A stretch of DNA of 64,000 bases from Candidatus Saccharimonadota bacterium (GTDB taxonomy: Bacteria; Patescibacteriota; Saccharimonadia; Saccharimonadales; Saccharimonadaceae). Below the pieces are notes generated by a model that was not told the DNA's origin, ran no database searches, and worked only from the letters and a program-made list of their open reading frames with translations. Each line of letters starts with the position of its first letter. Positions within the stretch are counted from its first letter, which is position 1. The translations under genes were made by a program, and so were the position numbers. Below are positions 1-10,765 of this stretch, one piece after another. The DNA lies in NCBI GenBank assembly GCA_017510705.1, contig JAFWMO010000003.1, forward strand, positions 1 through 64,000, read 5' to 3'.

Positions 1-1
1 T

Positions 2-418
2 ATGGCTACTATTGACCAGCAATTCGTAGAATATATCGTAAAAACCTTAGTCAATAATCCGGATAAAGTTTCGGTGGAACGCAAAATCGATGAAAAAGGT
101 GTGCTTCTATCCCTTACTGTAGATCCAGAAGATGTCGGTCGCGTGATTGGCAAGCGTGGCATTACTGCACAATCCATTCGTATGCTTCTTCGCGCACTTG
201 GTACCAAGCAAGATGCTCGCTATAATCTCAAGATTGTAAACACCGACGAAGATGGTTCCTATCGTCCAGCAAAAAAATCTGAGGAAACTCCAGAGGAGAA
301 AGCCGAAGACATCTTGGACGAGGAGGCAGGAAGTGAAGAAACAATTGAAGAAGAATCTTCTGAGCTTGCTGAAAAAACTCGCGCAGAACTTGCAGATTTA
401 GACGATCTTGATATATAA
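2..418 (+). CDS. khpA: KH-domain RNA-binding protein (KhpA-like)
   Basis: A 138-residue protein. Residues 1-80 form a single type II KH domain with the RNA-binding GxxG loop seen as GKRG near residue 51, in the context VGRVIGKRGITAQ typical of KhpA/YlqC. Family members bind RNA and in Gram-positives pair with KhpB. Residues about 90-138 are a very acidic, probably disordered tail rich in Glu and Asp, longer than the usual 75-85-residue protein. The ATG lies at the window edge, so an upstream start cannot be excluded, but the family usually begins just here. A terminator follows and separates it from rpoB. Confidence 0.85.
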   Translation: MATIDQQFVEYIVKTLVNNPDKVSVERKIDEKGVLLSLTVDPEDVGRVIGKRGITAQSIRMLLRALGTKQDARYNLKIVNTDEDGSYRPAKKSEETPEEKAEDILDEEAGSEETIEEESSELAEKTRAELADLDDLDI

Positions 419-458
419 TATAATCAGAACTAGACCAATAGTTCCCATTGTAACCTGT

Positions 459-490
459 AACGCTCCGAAAGGGGCGTTATAAGTTTTTAT
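459..490 (+). terminator. Terminator after the KH-protein gene
   Basis: An 8-bp stem (AACGCTCC with GGGGCGTT) closed by a GAAA tetraloop is followed by a T-rich stretch. It ends the KH-protein transcript. Confidence 0.75.
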
Positions 491-499
491 AAAAAGTAC

Positions 500-527
500 T
501 TGCAATTTTATAGAACTTATGTATAAT
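500..527 (+). promoter_or_regulatory. Upstream promoter P1 before rpoB
   Basis: TTGCAA at 500-505 and TATAAT at 522-527, spaced by 16 bp. Because a terminator-like hairpin lies at 604-628, this promoter may make only a short RNA of about 95 nt rather than rpoB mRNA. Confidence 0.55.
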
Positions 528-533
528 AATATA

Positions 534-628
534 CAAGCTAACTAACTGCGAGTTTGCTTAAAACACAATAAATAAAAGTTGAGAGTTTTATATTTGTCTA
601 GAAAATGCCTTCCGTTGAGGCATTTTTT
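534..628 (+). ncRNA. Candidate short RNA upstream of rpoB
   Basis: The segment between promoter P1 (500-527) and a hairpin with a T-run (AATGCCT and AGGCATT at 604-624, then TTTT) could be an independent RNA of about 95 nt. It contains no convincing reading frame. It could also be an attenuated leader of rpoBC. No match to a known RNA family is apparent to me. Confidence 0.3.
604..628 (+). terminator. Intrinsic terminator or attenuator before rpoB P2
   Basis: A 7-bp stem (AATGCCT/AGGCATT) with a 7-nt loop is followed by TTTT. It lies between the two promoter-like sequences upstream of rpoB. Confidence 0.6.
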
Positions 629-643
629 GGGCCTAAAAAACTG

Positions 644-671
644 TTGCAATTTGAAAATAAAGCGGTATAAT
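644..671 (+). promoter_or_regulatory. Main rpoBC promoter P2
   Basis: TTGCAA at 644-649 and TATAAT at 666-671, spaced by 16 bp, the same -35 and spacing as P1. A start near 678 would give a 5' leader of about 120 nt. Confidence 0.65.
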
Positions 672-692
672 TAGTATTAAGAAGTAGTGTGT

Positions 693-744
693 CCTATTTT
701 TGCTATGTCTCTGACAACTAGCAACTGCGAGAGATAAAAATAGG
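693..744 (+). promoter_or_regulatory. Stem-loop in the rpoB 5' leader
   Basis: CCTATTTTT at 693-701 pairs perfectly with AAAAATAGG at 736-744, and TCTCT/AGAGA pairs inside it. The hairpin lies in the untranslated leader between P2 and the rpoB start and may regulate rpoBC expression. That role is inferred only from position. Confidence 0.4.
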
Positions 745-799
745 CAGTAATCTTCGGCGCTAAGATAACACTAATAAAATCTAAAAAATAAGGGGTAGA

Positions 800-3700
800 A
801 TGGCTACAACCAAAAAGTCCGGTGAACGCGTGTTTTTCACCGAAGGTGACCAAGCCCTCCCAATTCCGGATCTTACTGCACACCAGAAAGATTCATGGGA
901 AGACTTTGTCAAAAACGGACTGAGGGAAGTTTTTGCTGAGCTAAATCCGATCGATGATTATACCGGCCAAAAACTCTCACTCCGTTTTAAAGATTATTAT
1001 TTTAAAGAGCCAAAAGAAACTGAGGCTGAGGCAAAATACAATCTTGCCACTTACGAAGCTCCGCTTCATGTCTTGGTAGAGCTAGAAAACAAAATCACTG
1101 GCACCAAGAAAGAGCAAGATATTTATTTTGGTGATTATCCTTGGATGACCGAAAGAGCAACTTTCATCATCAATGGTACCGAGCGCGTAATCGTTTCGCA
1201 GCTCATTCGTTCTGCTGGTGTATTCTTTACAGCAGAGGATGCAGGCGTAAAAAGATTTTACGGTGCAAAGGTTATTCCAGGCCGTGGTGCTTGGCTTGAA
1301 TTTGAAACCGCTGCAAACGGCGCAATCAGCGTAAAAATTGATCGCCGTCGCAAAATCCCGGTTACGACTTTCCTCCGTGCATTAGGTCTTACCAAGTCGG
1401 ACATTCAAAAGAAATTTGAAAAAGTTGACAATGGTGAGAAAAAATATATTGAAGCTACTTTTGAGAAAGACACGACTTCGTCTCAAGGTGAAGCACTTCT
1501 TGAAGTTTATCGTCGCATCCGCCCAGGCGATCTTGCGACCGTAGACAACGCAAAATCAATGATTGAAAAGATGTTCTTTGATCCAAAGCGTTATGATTAT
1601 TCTAATGTTGGTCGTTTCAAACTAAATCGCAGACTTGGATTTGATACTCCAAATGATCCAGCACACCGTACACTTCAAATGGATGACGTGATTGCGATCA
1701 TTTCAGAGATTATTCGCTTGAACAATACTCAAGATCCAGCAGATGATATCGACTCTCTTTCAAATCGTCGTGTAAAGCTTGTGGGTGAGCTTGTGCAGAG
1801 GCAATTCCGTCTTGGTATGCTACGCTTGCAACGCAACATTCTAGACCGTATGTCTATGGCAAACCCAGAAGACGTAACACCTTCACAACTTTTGAACCCA
1901 CGTCCAGTAGTGGCAGCAGTAAAAGAATTCTTCTCAACTTCTCAGCTTTCACAACTTATGGACGAAGTAAACCCATTTTCAGAGCTTGCACACAAGCGCC
2001 GTCTAAGCTCAATGGGTCCTGGTGGTCTTACTCGTGAACGTGCTGGCTTTGATGTACGTGATGCTCACCCTACTCACTATGGTCGTATCTGTACCGTAGA
2101 GACTCCAGAAGGTGGTAACGTAGGTCTCGTGCTTAACTTTGCTACTTATGCACGTATCAATGAATACGGTTTTATTGAAGCTCCATACCGCGTAGTCAAA
2201 AACGGTAAGGTGACTGATGAAGTAGTTTATATGGATGCCGATACCGAAAATGACAAAATCATTGCTGACGCGTCTGTAAAACTAGACAAAGATGGCAAAT
2301 TTGTAGAAGATTGGGTATCTGCTCGTGTGCATGGTGCTCCTTCTCAGGTGGAAGCTAAGCGCGTAACTCACATTGATGCCGCTCACAAGGAAATTCTTGG
2401 TGTATCTGCCGGGCTTATTCCATTTGTAGAGAAAAACCGTGTTGACCGTTCTCTCATGGCCTGCGCCATGCAGAAACAAGCAGTGCCACTACTTCGTTCT
2501 GATAACCCAGTCGTTGGTACTGGTATCGAGCGTGAAGTCGCCAAAAACACTTCACAAATTGTGATGGCTACTGGCGCCGGCGTCGTAAAGAAAGCTGACG
2601 GTACTTCCGTAATCGTAACCTATGACAAGGGCGGCGACAAGGAGTACAAGCTTCAACACTTTGAAAAGACCAATGACGATCGTTGCTACAACCAACGTTG
2701 TAAAGTTGCTCGTGGACAAAAGGTGAAGAAAGGTGACATCCTTATTGAAGGTGCTTCCATCAATGATGGCGAACTCGCACTTGGTCGTGATCTTCTCGTA
2801 GCATTTATGCCATGGCGTGGTTACAACATGGATGACGCGATCGTTATCTCAAATCGTTTGGTAGAGGACGATACTCTTACATCTATCAACATTAAAGACT
2901 TTGATGTAGAAGTCCGCGAAACCAAACTTGGTCCAGAGCAAGTAACCCGTGATATTCCAAACGTTTCTGAGCACTCTCTCCGCCATCTTGGTGAGGATGG
3001 TATCGTAACGGTTGGTGCCGAAGTAAAGAACGGCGATATTCTCGTGGGTAAGATTACGCCAAAGGGTGAGCAAGAGCTCAGCTCTGAGGAAAGACTCCTT
3101 CGTGCTATCTTTGGTGAAAAAGCCAAGGACGTACGCGATACTTCTGTACGCATGAATGGTTCTTCAACTGGCAAAGTTGTGGACGTACGCGTTTATACTC
3201 GCGAACAAGGCCACGAGCTCAAGGCTGGCGTAATTATGCAGATTAAGATCTTTGTTGCTGAAATGCGCAAGATCGGCGTAGGCGACAAGCTCGCTGGCCG
3301 TCACGGTAACAAAGGTGTGGTTTCTCGTGTTCTCCCGGTAGAAGATATGCCATTCATGGCTGACGGTACTCCAATCGATATCGTACTTTCACCAATGGGC
3401 GTGCCTTCACGTATGAACCTCGGTCAGCTATTTGAAACTCACCTCGGTATGGCAGCTAGAGCACTTGGCTACAAAGTTGCAACTCCATCCTTTAACGGCG
3501 TGCCGGACGAAGTAATTAGTGATGAGCTAGAAAAAGCCGGATATGCCCGTGATGGACGCGTACAGCTTTATGACGGTCTCACTGGTGAACCATTTGAAGA
3601 ACGTACTTCTGTAGGTGTAATGCATATGCTCAAGCTTCACCACATGGTGGAAGACAAAATCCACGCTCGTTCTACTGGTCCTTACACTATGGTTACCCAA

Positions 3701-4180
3701 CAGCCACTCGGTGGTAAAGCACAAAACGGTGGTCAGCGTTTCGGGGAAATGGAGGTATGGGCACTCGAAGCTTATGGTGCTGCTACTACACTTCAGGAAA
3801 TGCTTACCATTAAGTCTGATGATGTTTATGGTCGTGCGAAAGCATACGAAGCCATTATCAAACATGAACCAATTGAAGGTCCAAAGCTTCCAGAAGGCTT
3901 TAACGTGCTCGTGAAAGAACTTCAAGGTCTTGGCCTTAAAGTTGACCTTCTAGACCATGGTGAATCAGCAGATGCTGGTGATGTAATTGAAAAAACATCA
4001 AAAGAAATTGAAAAATCTAAAGATGATCAATCCATCTACGATCAACATAAAAAAGATACCGAGCCACAAATTCTTGACCTCGACGACGAAGAAGCCGAAG
4101 CAATGATGGCGGAAGAAGGTATTGAAATAACAGAGGGCGACGAAGATGATGGTACAGTTGACCTCGGAGAGGAGTTCTAA
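800..4180 (+). CDS. rpoB: RNA polymerase beta subunit
   Basis: The 1126-residue beta subunit of RNA polymerase, close to the short Gram-positive form and lacking the large insertions of E. coli RpoB. The rifampicin pocket is clear at about residues 377-405 (FFSTSQLSQLMDEVNPFSEL, then HKRRLSSMGPGG). The usual Asp, His and Ser contact residues are kept. Later conserved blocks include the GDKLAGRHGNKGV segment, the MPFMADGTP segment and GEMEVWALEAYGA. The C-terminus carries an acidic tail of about 60 residues. The start is supported by AAGGGG eight bases upstream of the ATG. rpoC follows by two bases, so the pair forms one operon. Confidence 0.98.
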   Translation: MATTKKSGERVFFTEGDQALPIPDLTAHQKDSWEDFVKNGLREVFAELNPIDDYTGQKLSLRFKDYYFKEPKETEAEAKYNLATYEAPLHVLVELENKITGTKKEQDIYFGDYPWMTERATFIINGTERVIVSQLIRSAGVFFTAEDAGVKRFYGAKVIPGRGAWLEFETAANGAISVKIDRRRKIPVTTFLRALGLTKSDIQKKFEKVDNGEKKYIEATFEKDTTSSQGEALLEVYRRIRPGDLATVDNAKSMIEKMFFDPKRYDYSNVGRFKLNRRLGFDTPNDPAHRTLQMDDVIAIISEIIRLNNTQDPADDIDSLSNRRVKLVGELVQRQFRLGMLRLQRNILDRMSMANPEDVTPSQLLNPRPVVAAVKEFFSTSQLSQLMDEVNPFSELAHKRRLSSMGPGGLTRERAGFDVRDAHPTHYGRICTVETPEGGNVGLVLNFATYARINEYGFIEAPYRVVKNGKVTDEVVYMDADTENDKIIADASVKLDKDGKFVEDWVSARVHGAPSQVEAKRVTHIDAAHKEILGVSAGLIPFVEKNRVDRSLMACAMQKQAVPLLRSDNPVVGTGIEREVAKNTSQIVMATGAGVVKKADGTSVIVTYDKGGDKEYKLQHFEKTNDDRCYNQRCKVARGQKVKKGDILIEGASINDGELALGRDLLVAFMPWRGYNMDDAIVISNRLVEDDTLTSINIKDFDVEVRETKLGPEQVTRDIPNVSEHSLRHLGEDGIVTVGAEVKNGDILVGKITPKGEQELSSEERLLRAIFGEKAKDVRDTSVRMNGSSTGKVVDVRVYTREQGHELKAGVIMQIKIFVAEMRKIGVGDKLAGRHGNKGVVSRVLPVEDMPFMADGTPIDIVLSPMGVPSRMNLGQLFETHLGMAARALGYKVATPSFNGVPDEVISDELEKAGYARDGRVQLYDGLTGEPFEERTSVGVMHMLKLHHMVEDKIHARSTGPYTMVTQQPLGGKAQNGGQRFGEMEVWALEAYGAATTLQEMLTIKSDDVYGRAKAYEAIIKHEPIEGPKLPEGFNVLVKELQGLGLKVDLLDHGESADAGDVIEKTSKEIEKSKDDQSIYDQHKKDTEPQILDLDDEEAEAMMAEEGIEITEGDEDDGTVDLGEEF

Positions 4181-4181
4181 T

Positions 4182-7100
4182 ATGGCGTGGATGGACAATT
4201 TTATCAGCGCCTCAGATTTCGATTCGATTCGCTTGCTTGTGGCAAGTCGCGACGATATCTTGAACTGGAGCTATGGTGAGGTCACCAAACCAGAGACGAT
4301 CAACTATCGTACTCAAAAACCAGAGCGTGATGGTTTGTTTTGCGAACGTATCTTTGGCCCAACCAAAGATATTAACCCGCATGACTCCAAATTTAAGGGT
4401 GTGCGTTCTCGCGAAGCTGCCGTAGATAAAGAAGGCAACCTCGTAACCAAATCTATCACCCGCCGTGAGCGCATGGGGCATATTGCACTTGCTGCACCTG
4501 TGGCACACATTTGGTTTATGCGTGGTATCCCATCTGCACTAAGTTTGCTTCTTGATATCACCGTCAAGAATATTGAGAAGGTAGTATATTTTGCTACTTA
4601 CCTTATCACTGATGCAAAAACGGACGAAATTGCAAAGAAAATTGAGGAGCTAGACAACCAAACTGCTGCTGCTCGCAGTGCAATTAAAATTCGCTACGAG
4701 AAAGAAGCAAAAGCTGATGGCGCAGACGTAAAAGCTCTTGCTGAAGCAGAGACCAAAGAGCTCGCCGAGCTAGAAAGTGATTTCCAGGCGCGTAAGGCTA
4801 CACTCGAAAGCTTTAAGAAGGGTGGTGTCATCACGGAAGTAGATTATCGTAATCTTCCAGAAGAATACGAAGATCTTATTACCGTAGAAATGGGTGCAAC
4901 TGCTATCAAGAAAATGCTCGACGAGATTGATCTTGATAAGCTAATTGAAGACCTCCACAAAGAAGAAGAGGAGGCTCGTGGCCAAAAAGAGAAGAAAATC
5001 CAAAAACGCCTTAAAACCCTTGAGGGCATGCAGGCTGCTGGTATTAAACCAGAGGATTTGATTCTCACGGTAATCCCAGTGATCCCACCAGATCTACGCC
5101 CAATGATTGCACTTCCTGGTGGTCGTTTTGCGACATCCGACTTAAACGATCTTTATCGTCGCGTAATCAACCGCAACAACCGTCTCAAGAAACTTCTTGA
5201 TCTTAACGCTCCAGAAGTTATCTGCCGTAACGAGATGCGTATGCTTCAGGAAGCTGTTGATGCGCTTATTGATAACTCCGCTGCTCACGGTTCTCATGGT
5301 GCAAACTCTACCAATGGCCGTCGTAAACTCAAATCTTTGTCTGACCTCTTGAAAGGCAAGCAGGGCCGTTTCCGCCAGAACCTTCTCGGTAAACGTGTTG
5401 ACTACTCTGGCCGTTCTGTAATCGTAGTAGGCCCAGAGCTAAAATTACACGAATGCGGTTTGCCGAAGCAAATGGCACTAGAGCTATTTAAGCCATTTGT
5501 GATTTCTTGGCTCATTTCTAACGAGCACGCAAACAATATCCGTGCTGCTTCTAGATTAATTGAAGCTAAAGAGACTGTAGTTTGGGACGCACTTGATGAA
5601 GTGATTAAGGGCAAATATGTACTTCTCAACCGTGCTCCATCACTCCACCGTTTGTCTGTACAAGCATTCCAACCAAGGCTAATTGATGGTAAAGCTATCA
5701 AGCTCCACCCACTCGTAGCATCCGGCTTTAACGCTGACTATGATGGTGACCAGATGGCTGTCCACCTACCTTTGTCTGATGCTGCACAAGCTGAAGCTCG
5801 CGAACTTATGTCCGCAAGCAAAAACTTGCTAAAGCCAGCAGACGGTTCTCCAGTTTTGGCTATTTATCAGGACGTGGTGCTTGGCGCTTACTATCTAACT
5901 TACGACAAGCCTGGTACTGACACTGGCAATCCAAAAGCCTTCTCTTCTGTATATGAAGCAGAAATGGCTTATGACCAGGGAATTATCGCACTCCAAACTC
6001 CAATTCGTGTGTTTGCAAAGAAAGAAATTCGCGATACCACCCTTGGCCGTGTAATCTTTAATGAGATTTTGCCAAAGGATTACCCATACGATAACTCCGT
6101 ACAGACCAAGAAACATTTGTCTAGAGTAATGGCAGACATCTTTGATATGTACGGTTCGGAAGTAATGGTAAAGACCGCTGATGATCTAAAAGACTTGGCA
6201 TTTGAATACGAGACAATCGCATCTATCTCTACCGCAAAGGATGATTATCCAACTTATGATGAGATTGACGATTTTATCGCTGAAGGTGATGCCAAGACTG
6301 CTATGATTCAACAACAATTCAATGACGGTCTTGTTACGGAAGAGGAACGCCACAAACTTACCGTCGCCAACTGGCGCGATATTGATAAGAAAATTTCTGA
6401 GTTTTTGCAAGGTAAACTCTCTGAGATGGATACCGATATCGCAGTGATGGTGAACTCCGGCGCCCGTGGTAATATCTCAAACATCAAACTTGCATCTGCT
6501 GAGATTGGTATCATGGTGGATATTAACAACAACGAGATTGAGCTCCCAGTAAAGTCTAGTTACAAGAAGGGTTTGAACACACTTGAATCCTTTATCGCCA
6601 CTCGTGGTGCTAGGCAGGGCCAGGTGTCTACCGCTCTTCGTACTGCAGACTCTGGTTATCTCACCCGTCGTCTCGTAGATGTGTCTCAAGACGTATTTAC
6701 CACCGACGAAATTGCCGAAGACCCAGGATTTATGGTGTTTAAGAGCGAATCAGAGCAATCTGGCATTGACTTTGTAGCACGTATTACTGGACGCTATACC
6801 GCAGAAGTGGTTCCTGGCTATCTAGAAGCTGATCAGCTTATTACCAAAGCCGTAGCTGAGCAAATTGACGCAGACGAAAATATTGAAGGCGTCAAGATTC
6901 AATCTGTGCTTTCTACTACTGCAGTTGATGGTGTGCCGCGCAAGGCTTACGGTGTAGATATGTCTACTCGTGAGCTCGTAGCCGCCAATGAGCCAGTAGG
7001 CGTAATCGCTGCTCAATCACTTGGTGAACCAGGCACCCAGCTTACACTTGATACCAAACACGGTTCTGGTGTGGCAGGTTCTGGTGCTATCGCTAGAGGT

Positions 7101-8015
7101 CTACCTCGTGTAGAAGAGCTTCTCGAAGCTCGTACACCAAAAGGTCAAGCATACGTTGCCCCTATTGCTGGTGTAGTAGAAACTTGGGAAGATGGCAATC
7201 ATTATGTAGTGCAAATTGCTCCACAATCTGGCAAGATTGAACGTATTGAACTTGACGGTCGTAAACCGGCCGTGAAAGATGGCGAGACTGTAAAACAAGG
7301 CGCAACTCTTGTCAAGAAGAGTGGCGACAAACCAGCTATAAAATCCCCATGCGATGGTGTAGTAGAACTCGTAAAGGATGCGATCCTAGTAGTAGCTGCT
7401 GCTGGTTCTGCCGTAAAGGTAGAGGTCCCAGGCGATGCAGAACTCGTAGTAAAGTCTAACGATACTGTAGCCGCAGGTGATAGGCTCACCACTGGTTCTC
7501 TAAACCTACAAGATCTTCTCAAATACAAGGGGATTGAGGCAACTGAGCGCTACATCATGGATGATGTTCTCTCTGTGTACTCTGCGCAAGGTCACGAAAT
7601 TTCACCAAAGCACCTGGAGATCTTGGTTCGCCAAATGTTCTCTAGGGTTCAAATCAACGAACCTGGTGATTCTGAGTTTGTATCTGGTGATATCGTATCA
7701 AAGGCGGCTGTAACGCTTGAAAATAGAAAGCTTGAAGCAGAAGGTAAAGAGCCTGCAACTTATACCAATTTGTTACTTGGTATTACTAAGGTATCTATCT
7801 TCTCTGATTCCTTCTTGTCTGCAGCATCCTTCCAGGATACTACTCGCGTGCTTATCAATGCAGCAATTAACGGCCGCGTTGATCATCTCAAAGGCCTAAA
7901 GGAGAATGTGATTATTGGTCGCAAGATTCCTGTAGGTACCGGCGTAGCACCGATTGAGGATTTTGAAACTCCAGACACCAAAAACCCAACCGAGGAAGAT
8001 TTAGAAAATCTCTAA
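4182..8015 (+). CDS. rpoC: RNA polymerase beta' subunit, without zinc cysteines
   Basis: The 1277-residue beta' subunit. The ATG at 4182 follows a GGAGAGGAG ribosome site and sits just after the rpoB stop; an in-frame ATG at 4146 inside rpoB is unlikely. The catalytic Mg motif reads NADYDGD (about residues 517-523) rather than the usual NADFDGD. The trigger-loop region (VGVIAAQSLGEPGTQLT) is intact. The N-terminal zinc site, normally four Cys between FGP and RRERMGHI, is replaced by a Cys-free stretch at about residues 60-87. The second site, normally four Cys before the trigger loop, is also Cys-free at about residues 907-940. Residues about 155-290 are charged and probably coiled coil. Confidence 0.98.
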   Translation: MAWMDNFISASDFDSIRLLVASRDDILNWSYGEVTKPETINYRTQKPERDGLFCERIFGPTKDINPHDSKFKGVRSREAAVDKEGNLVTKSITRRERMGHIALAAPVAHIWFMRGIPSALSLLLDITVKNIEKVVYFATYLITDAKTDEIAKKIEELDNQTAAARSAIKIRYEKEAKADGADVKALAEAETKELAELESDFQARKATLESFKKGGVITEVDYRNLPEEYEDLITVEMGATAIKKMLDEIDLDKLIEDLHKEEEEARGQKEKKIQKRLKTLEGMQAAGIKPEDLILTVIPVIPPDLRPMIALPGGRFATSDLNDLYRRVINRNNRLKKLLDLNAPEVICRNEMRMLQEAVDALIDNSAAHGSHGANSTNGRRKLKSLSDLLKGKQGRFRQNLLGKRVDYSGRSVIVVGPELKLHECGLPKQMALELFKPFVISWLISNEHANNIRAASRLIEAKETVVWDALDEVIKGKYVLLNRAPSLHRLSVQAFQPRLIDGKAIKLHPLVASGFNADYDGDQMAVHLPLSDAAQAEARELMSASKNLLKPADGSPVLAIYQDVVLGAYYLTYDKPGTDTGNPKAFSSVYEAEMAYDQGIIALQTPIRVFAKKEIRDTTLGRVIFNEILPKDYPYDNSVQTKKHLSRVMADIFDMYGSEVMVKTADDLKDLAFEYETIASISTAKDDYPTYDEIDDFIAEGDAKTAMIQQQFNDGLVTEEERHKLTVANWRDIDKKISEFLQGKLSEMDTDIAVMVNSGARGNISNIKLASAEIGIMVDINNNEIELPVKSSYKKGLNTLESFIATRGARQGQVSTALRTADSGYLTRRLVDVSQDVFTTDEIAEDPGFMVFKSESEQSGIDFVARITGRYTAEVVPGYLEADQLITKAVAEQIDADENIEGVKIQSVLSTTAVDGVPRKAYGVDMSTRELVAANEPVGVIAAQSLGEPGTQLTLDTKHGSGVAGSGAIARGLPRVEELLEARTPKGQAYVAPIAGVVETWEDGNHYVVQIAPQSGKIERIELDGRKPAVKDGETVKQGATLVKKSGDKPAIKSPCDGVVELVKDAILVVAAAGSAVKVEVPGDAELVVKSNDTVAAGDRLTTGSLNLQDLLKYKGIEATERYIMDDVLSVYSAQGHEISPKHLEILVRQMFSRVQINEPGDSEFVSGDIVSKAAVTLENRKLEAEGKEPATYTNLLLGITKVSIFSDSFLSAASFQDTTRVLINAAINGRVDHLKGLKENVIIGRKIPVGTGVAPIEDFETPDTKNPTEEDLENL

Positions 8016-8023
8016 TCCAACTC

Positions 8024-8058
8024 AAAAAAGACAGTTACCTAGCGTAACTGTCTTTTTT
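8024..8058 (+). terminator. rpoBC terminator
   Basis: A near-perfect hairpin of about 15 bp (arms at 8024-8038 and 8044-8058) ends in TTTTTT. It stops rpoBC transcription just before the queH promoter and could work in both directions. Confidence 0.9.
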
Positions 8059-8062
8059 ATGT

Positions 8063-8068
8063 TATAAT
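8063..8068 (+). promoter_or_regulatory. -10 box of queH
   Basis: TATAAT ends 9 nt before the queH ATG and no Shine-Dalgarno sequence lies between. The mRNA is expected to be leaderless or nearly so. Confidence 0.6.
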
Positions 8069-8077
8069 ATATAATAT

Positions 8078-8644
8078 ATGAAGAAAGTCTTGATGCATAC
8101 TTGTTGTGCGCCATGCAGCGTATATTGTATTGATAGCCTCCGCGCCGAAAAAATTGAGCCAACGGTTTTTTGGTATAATCCAAATATTCATCCATATACA
8201 GAATACAAAGCACGTCGTGATTGCCTAAAAGAATACGCTAAGAAAGTTGGCGTAGAAGCAATCTTTAAAGAAGAGTACGGGCTAGATGAATTTTGTAAAA
8301 ATGTAGCGAGCGACATTGAAAACCGTTGCATAAACTATTGTTATATCAAACGTCTGTCTGAGGCTGCAAAATATGCAAAAGAACATGGATTTGAGGCTTT
8401 TACTACCACGCTTCTAGTTTCACCATACCAAAAGCACGAAGCCATAAAGGCGGTTTGCGAAGGTTTGGCGGAGGCGCTTGGCGTAGATTTTTTGTATCGT
8501 GATTTCAGGGTGGGCTTTCGTGAGGGCCAAGCGAAAGCTAGAGAGGCCGGACTTTATATGCAAAAATACTGTGGATGTGTATTTTCTGAAGAAGACCGCT
8601 ACCGCAAACAGATTGAAAAAGACCAAAAAAGTGTTATAATATAA
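8078..8644 (+). CDS. queH: Epoxyqueuosine reductase QueH
   Basis: A 188-residue protein of the DUF208/QueH family, which reduces epoxyqueuosine to queuosine in tRNA, the last step of Q synthesis. QueH replaces the cobalamin-dependent QueG in many lineages. The signature cysteines are present: HTCCAPC at residues 7-13, a Cys pair in ENRCINYC near residues 83-87, and YCGC near residues 163-166. These are the expected ligands for the iron-sulfur cluster and second metal. It is followed by queA (3 nt away) and tgt, so three late Q-pathway enzymes form one cluster. Expression starts from a leaderless-type promoter. Confidence 0.93.
   Translation: MKKVLMHTCCAPCSVYCIDSLRAEKIEPTVFWYNPNIHPYTEYKARRDCLKEYAKKVGVEAIFKEEYGLDEFCKNVASDIENRCINYCYIKRLSEAAKYAKEHGFEAFTTTLLVSPYQKHEAIKAVCEGLAEALGVDFLYRDFRVGFREGQAKAREAGLYMQKYCGCVFSEEDRYRKQIEKDQKSVII
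8635..8640 (+). promoter_or_regulatory. -10 box of queA inside the queH 3' end
   Basis: TATAAT overlaps the last codons of queH and ends 7 nt before the queA ATG, giving queA a possible leaderless transcript of its own. Confidence 0.5.
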
Positions 8645-8647
8645 TAT

Positions 8648-10734
<2,087 letters not shown>

Positions 10735-10740
10735 TTGTGC

Positions 10741-10746
10741 TATAAT
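10741..10746 (+). promoter_or_regulatory. Extended -10 promoter of the AI-2E family gene
   Basis: TGCTATAAT (extended -10) follows the tgt stop. An AAGGAGG ribosome site lies further down, so this transcript has a short conventional leader. Confidence 0.6.
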
Positions 10747-10765
10747 ATAAGTAGCAAGGAGGTTT

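Noticed and set aside
2821-3174. Long open frames antisense to rpoB and rpoC
   Set aside because: They are shadows of the codon pattern of two certain genes; no ribosome sites or recognisable products.
8015-8078. preQ1 riboswitch before queH
   Set aside because: The space holds only the rpoC terminator and a -10 box; there is no leader to carry a riboswitch.
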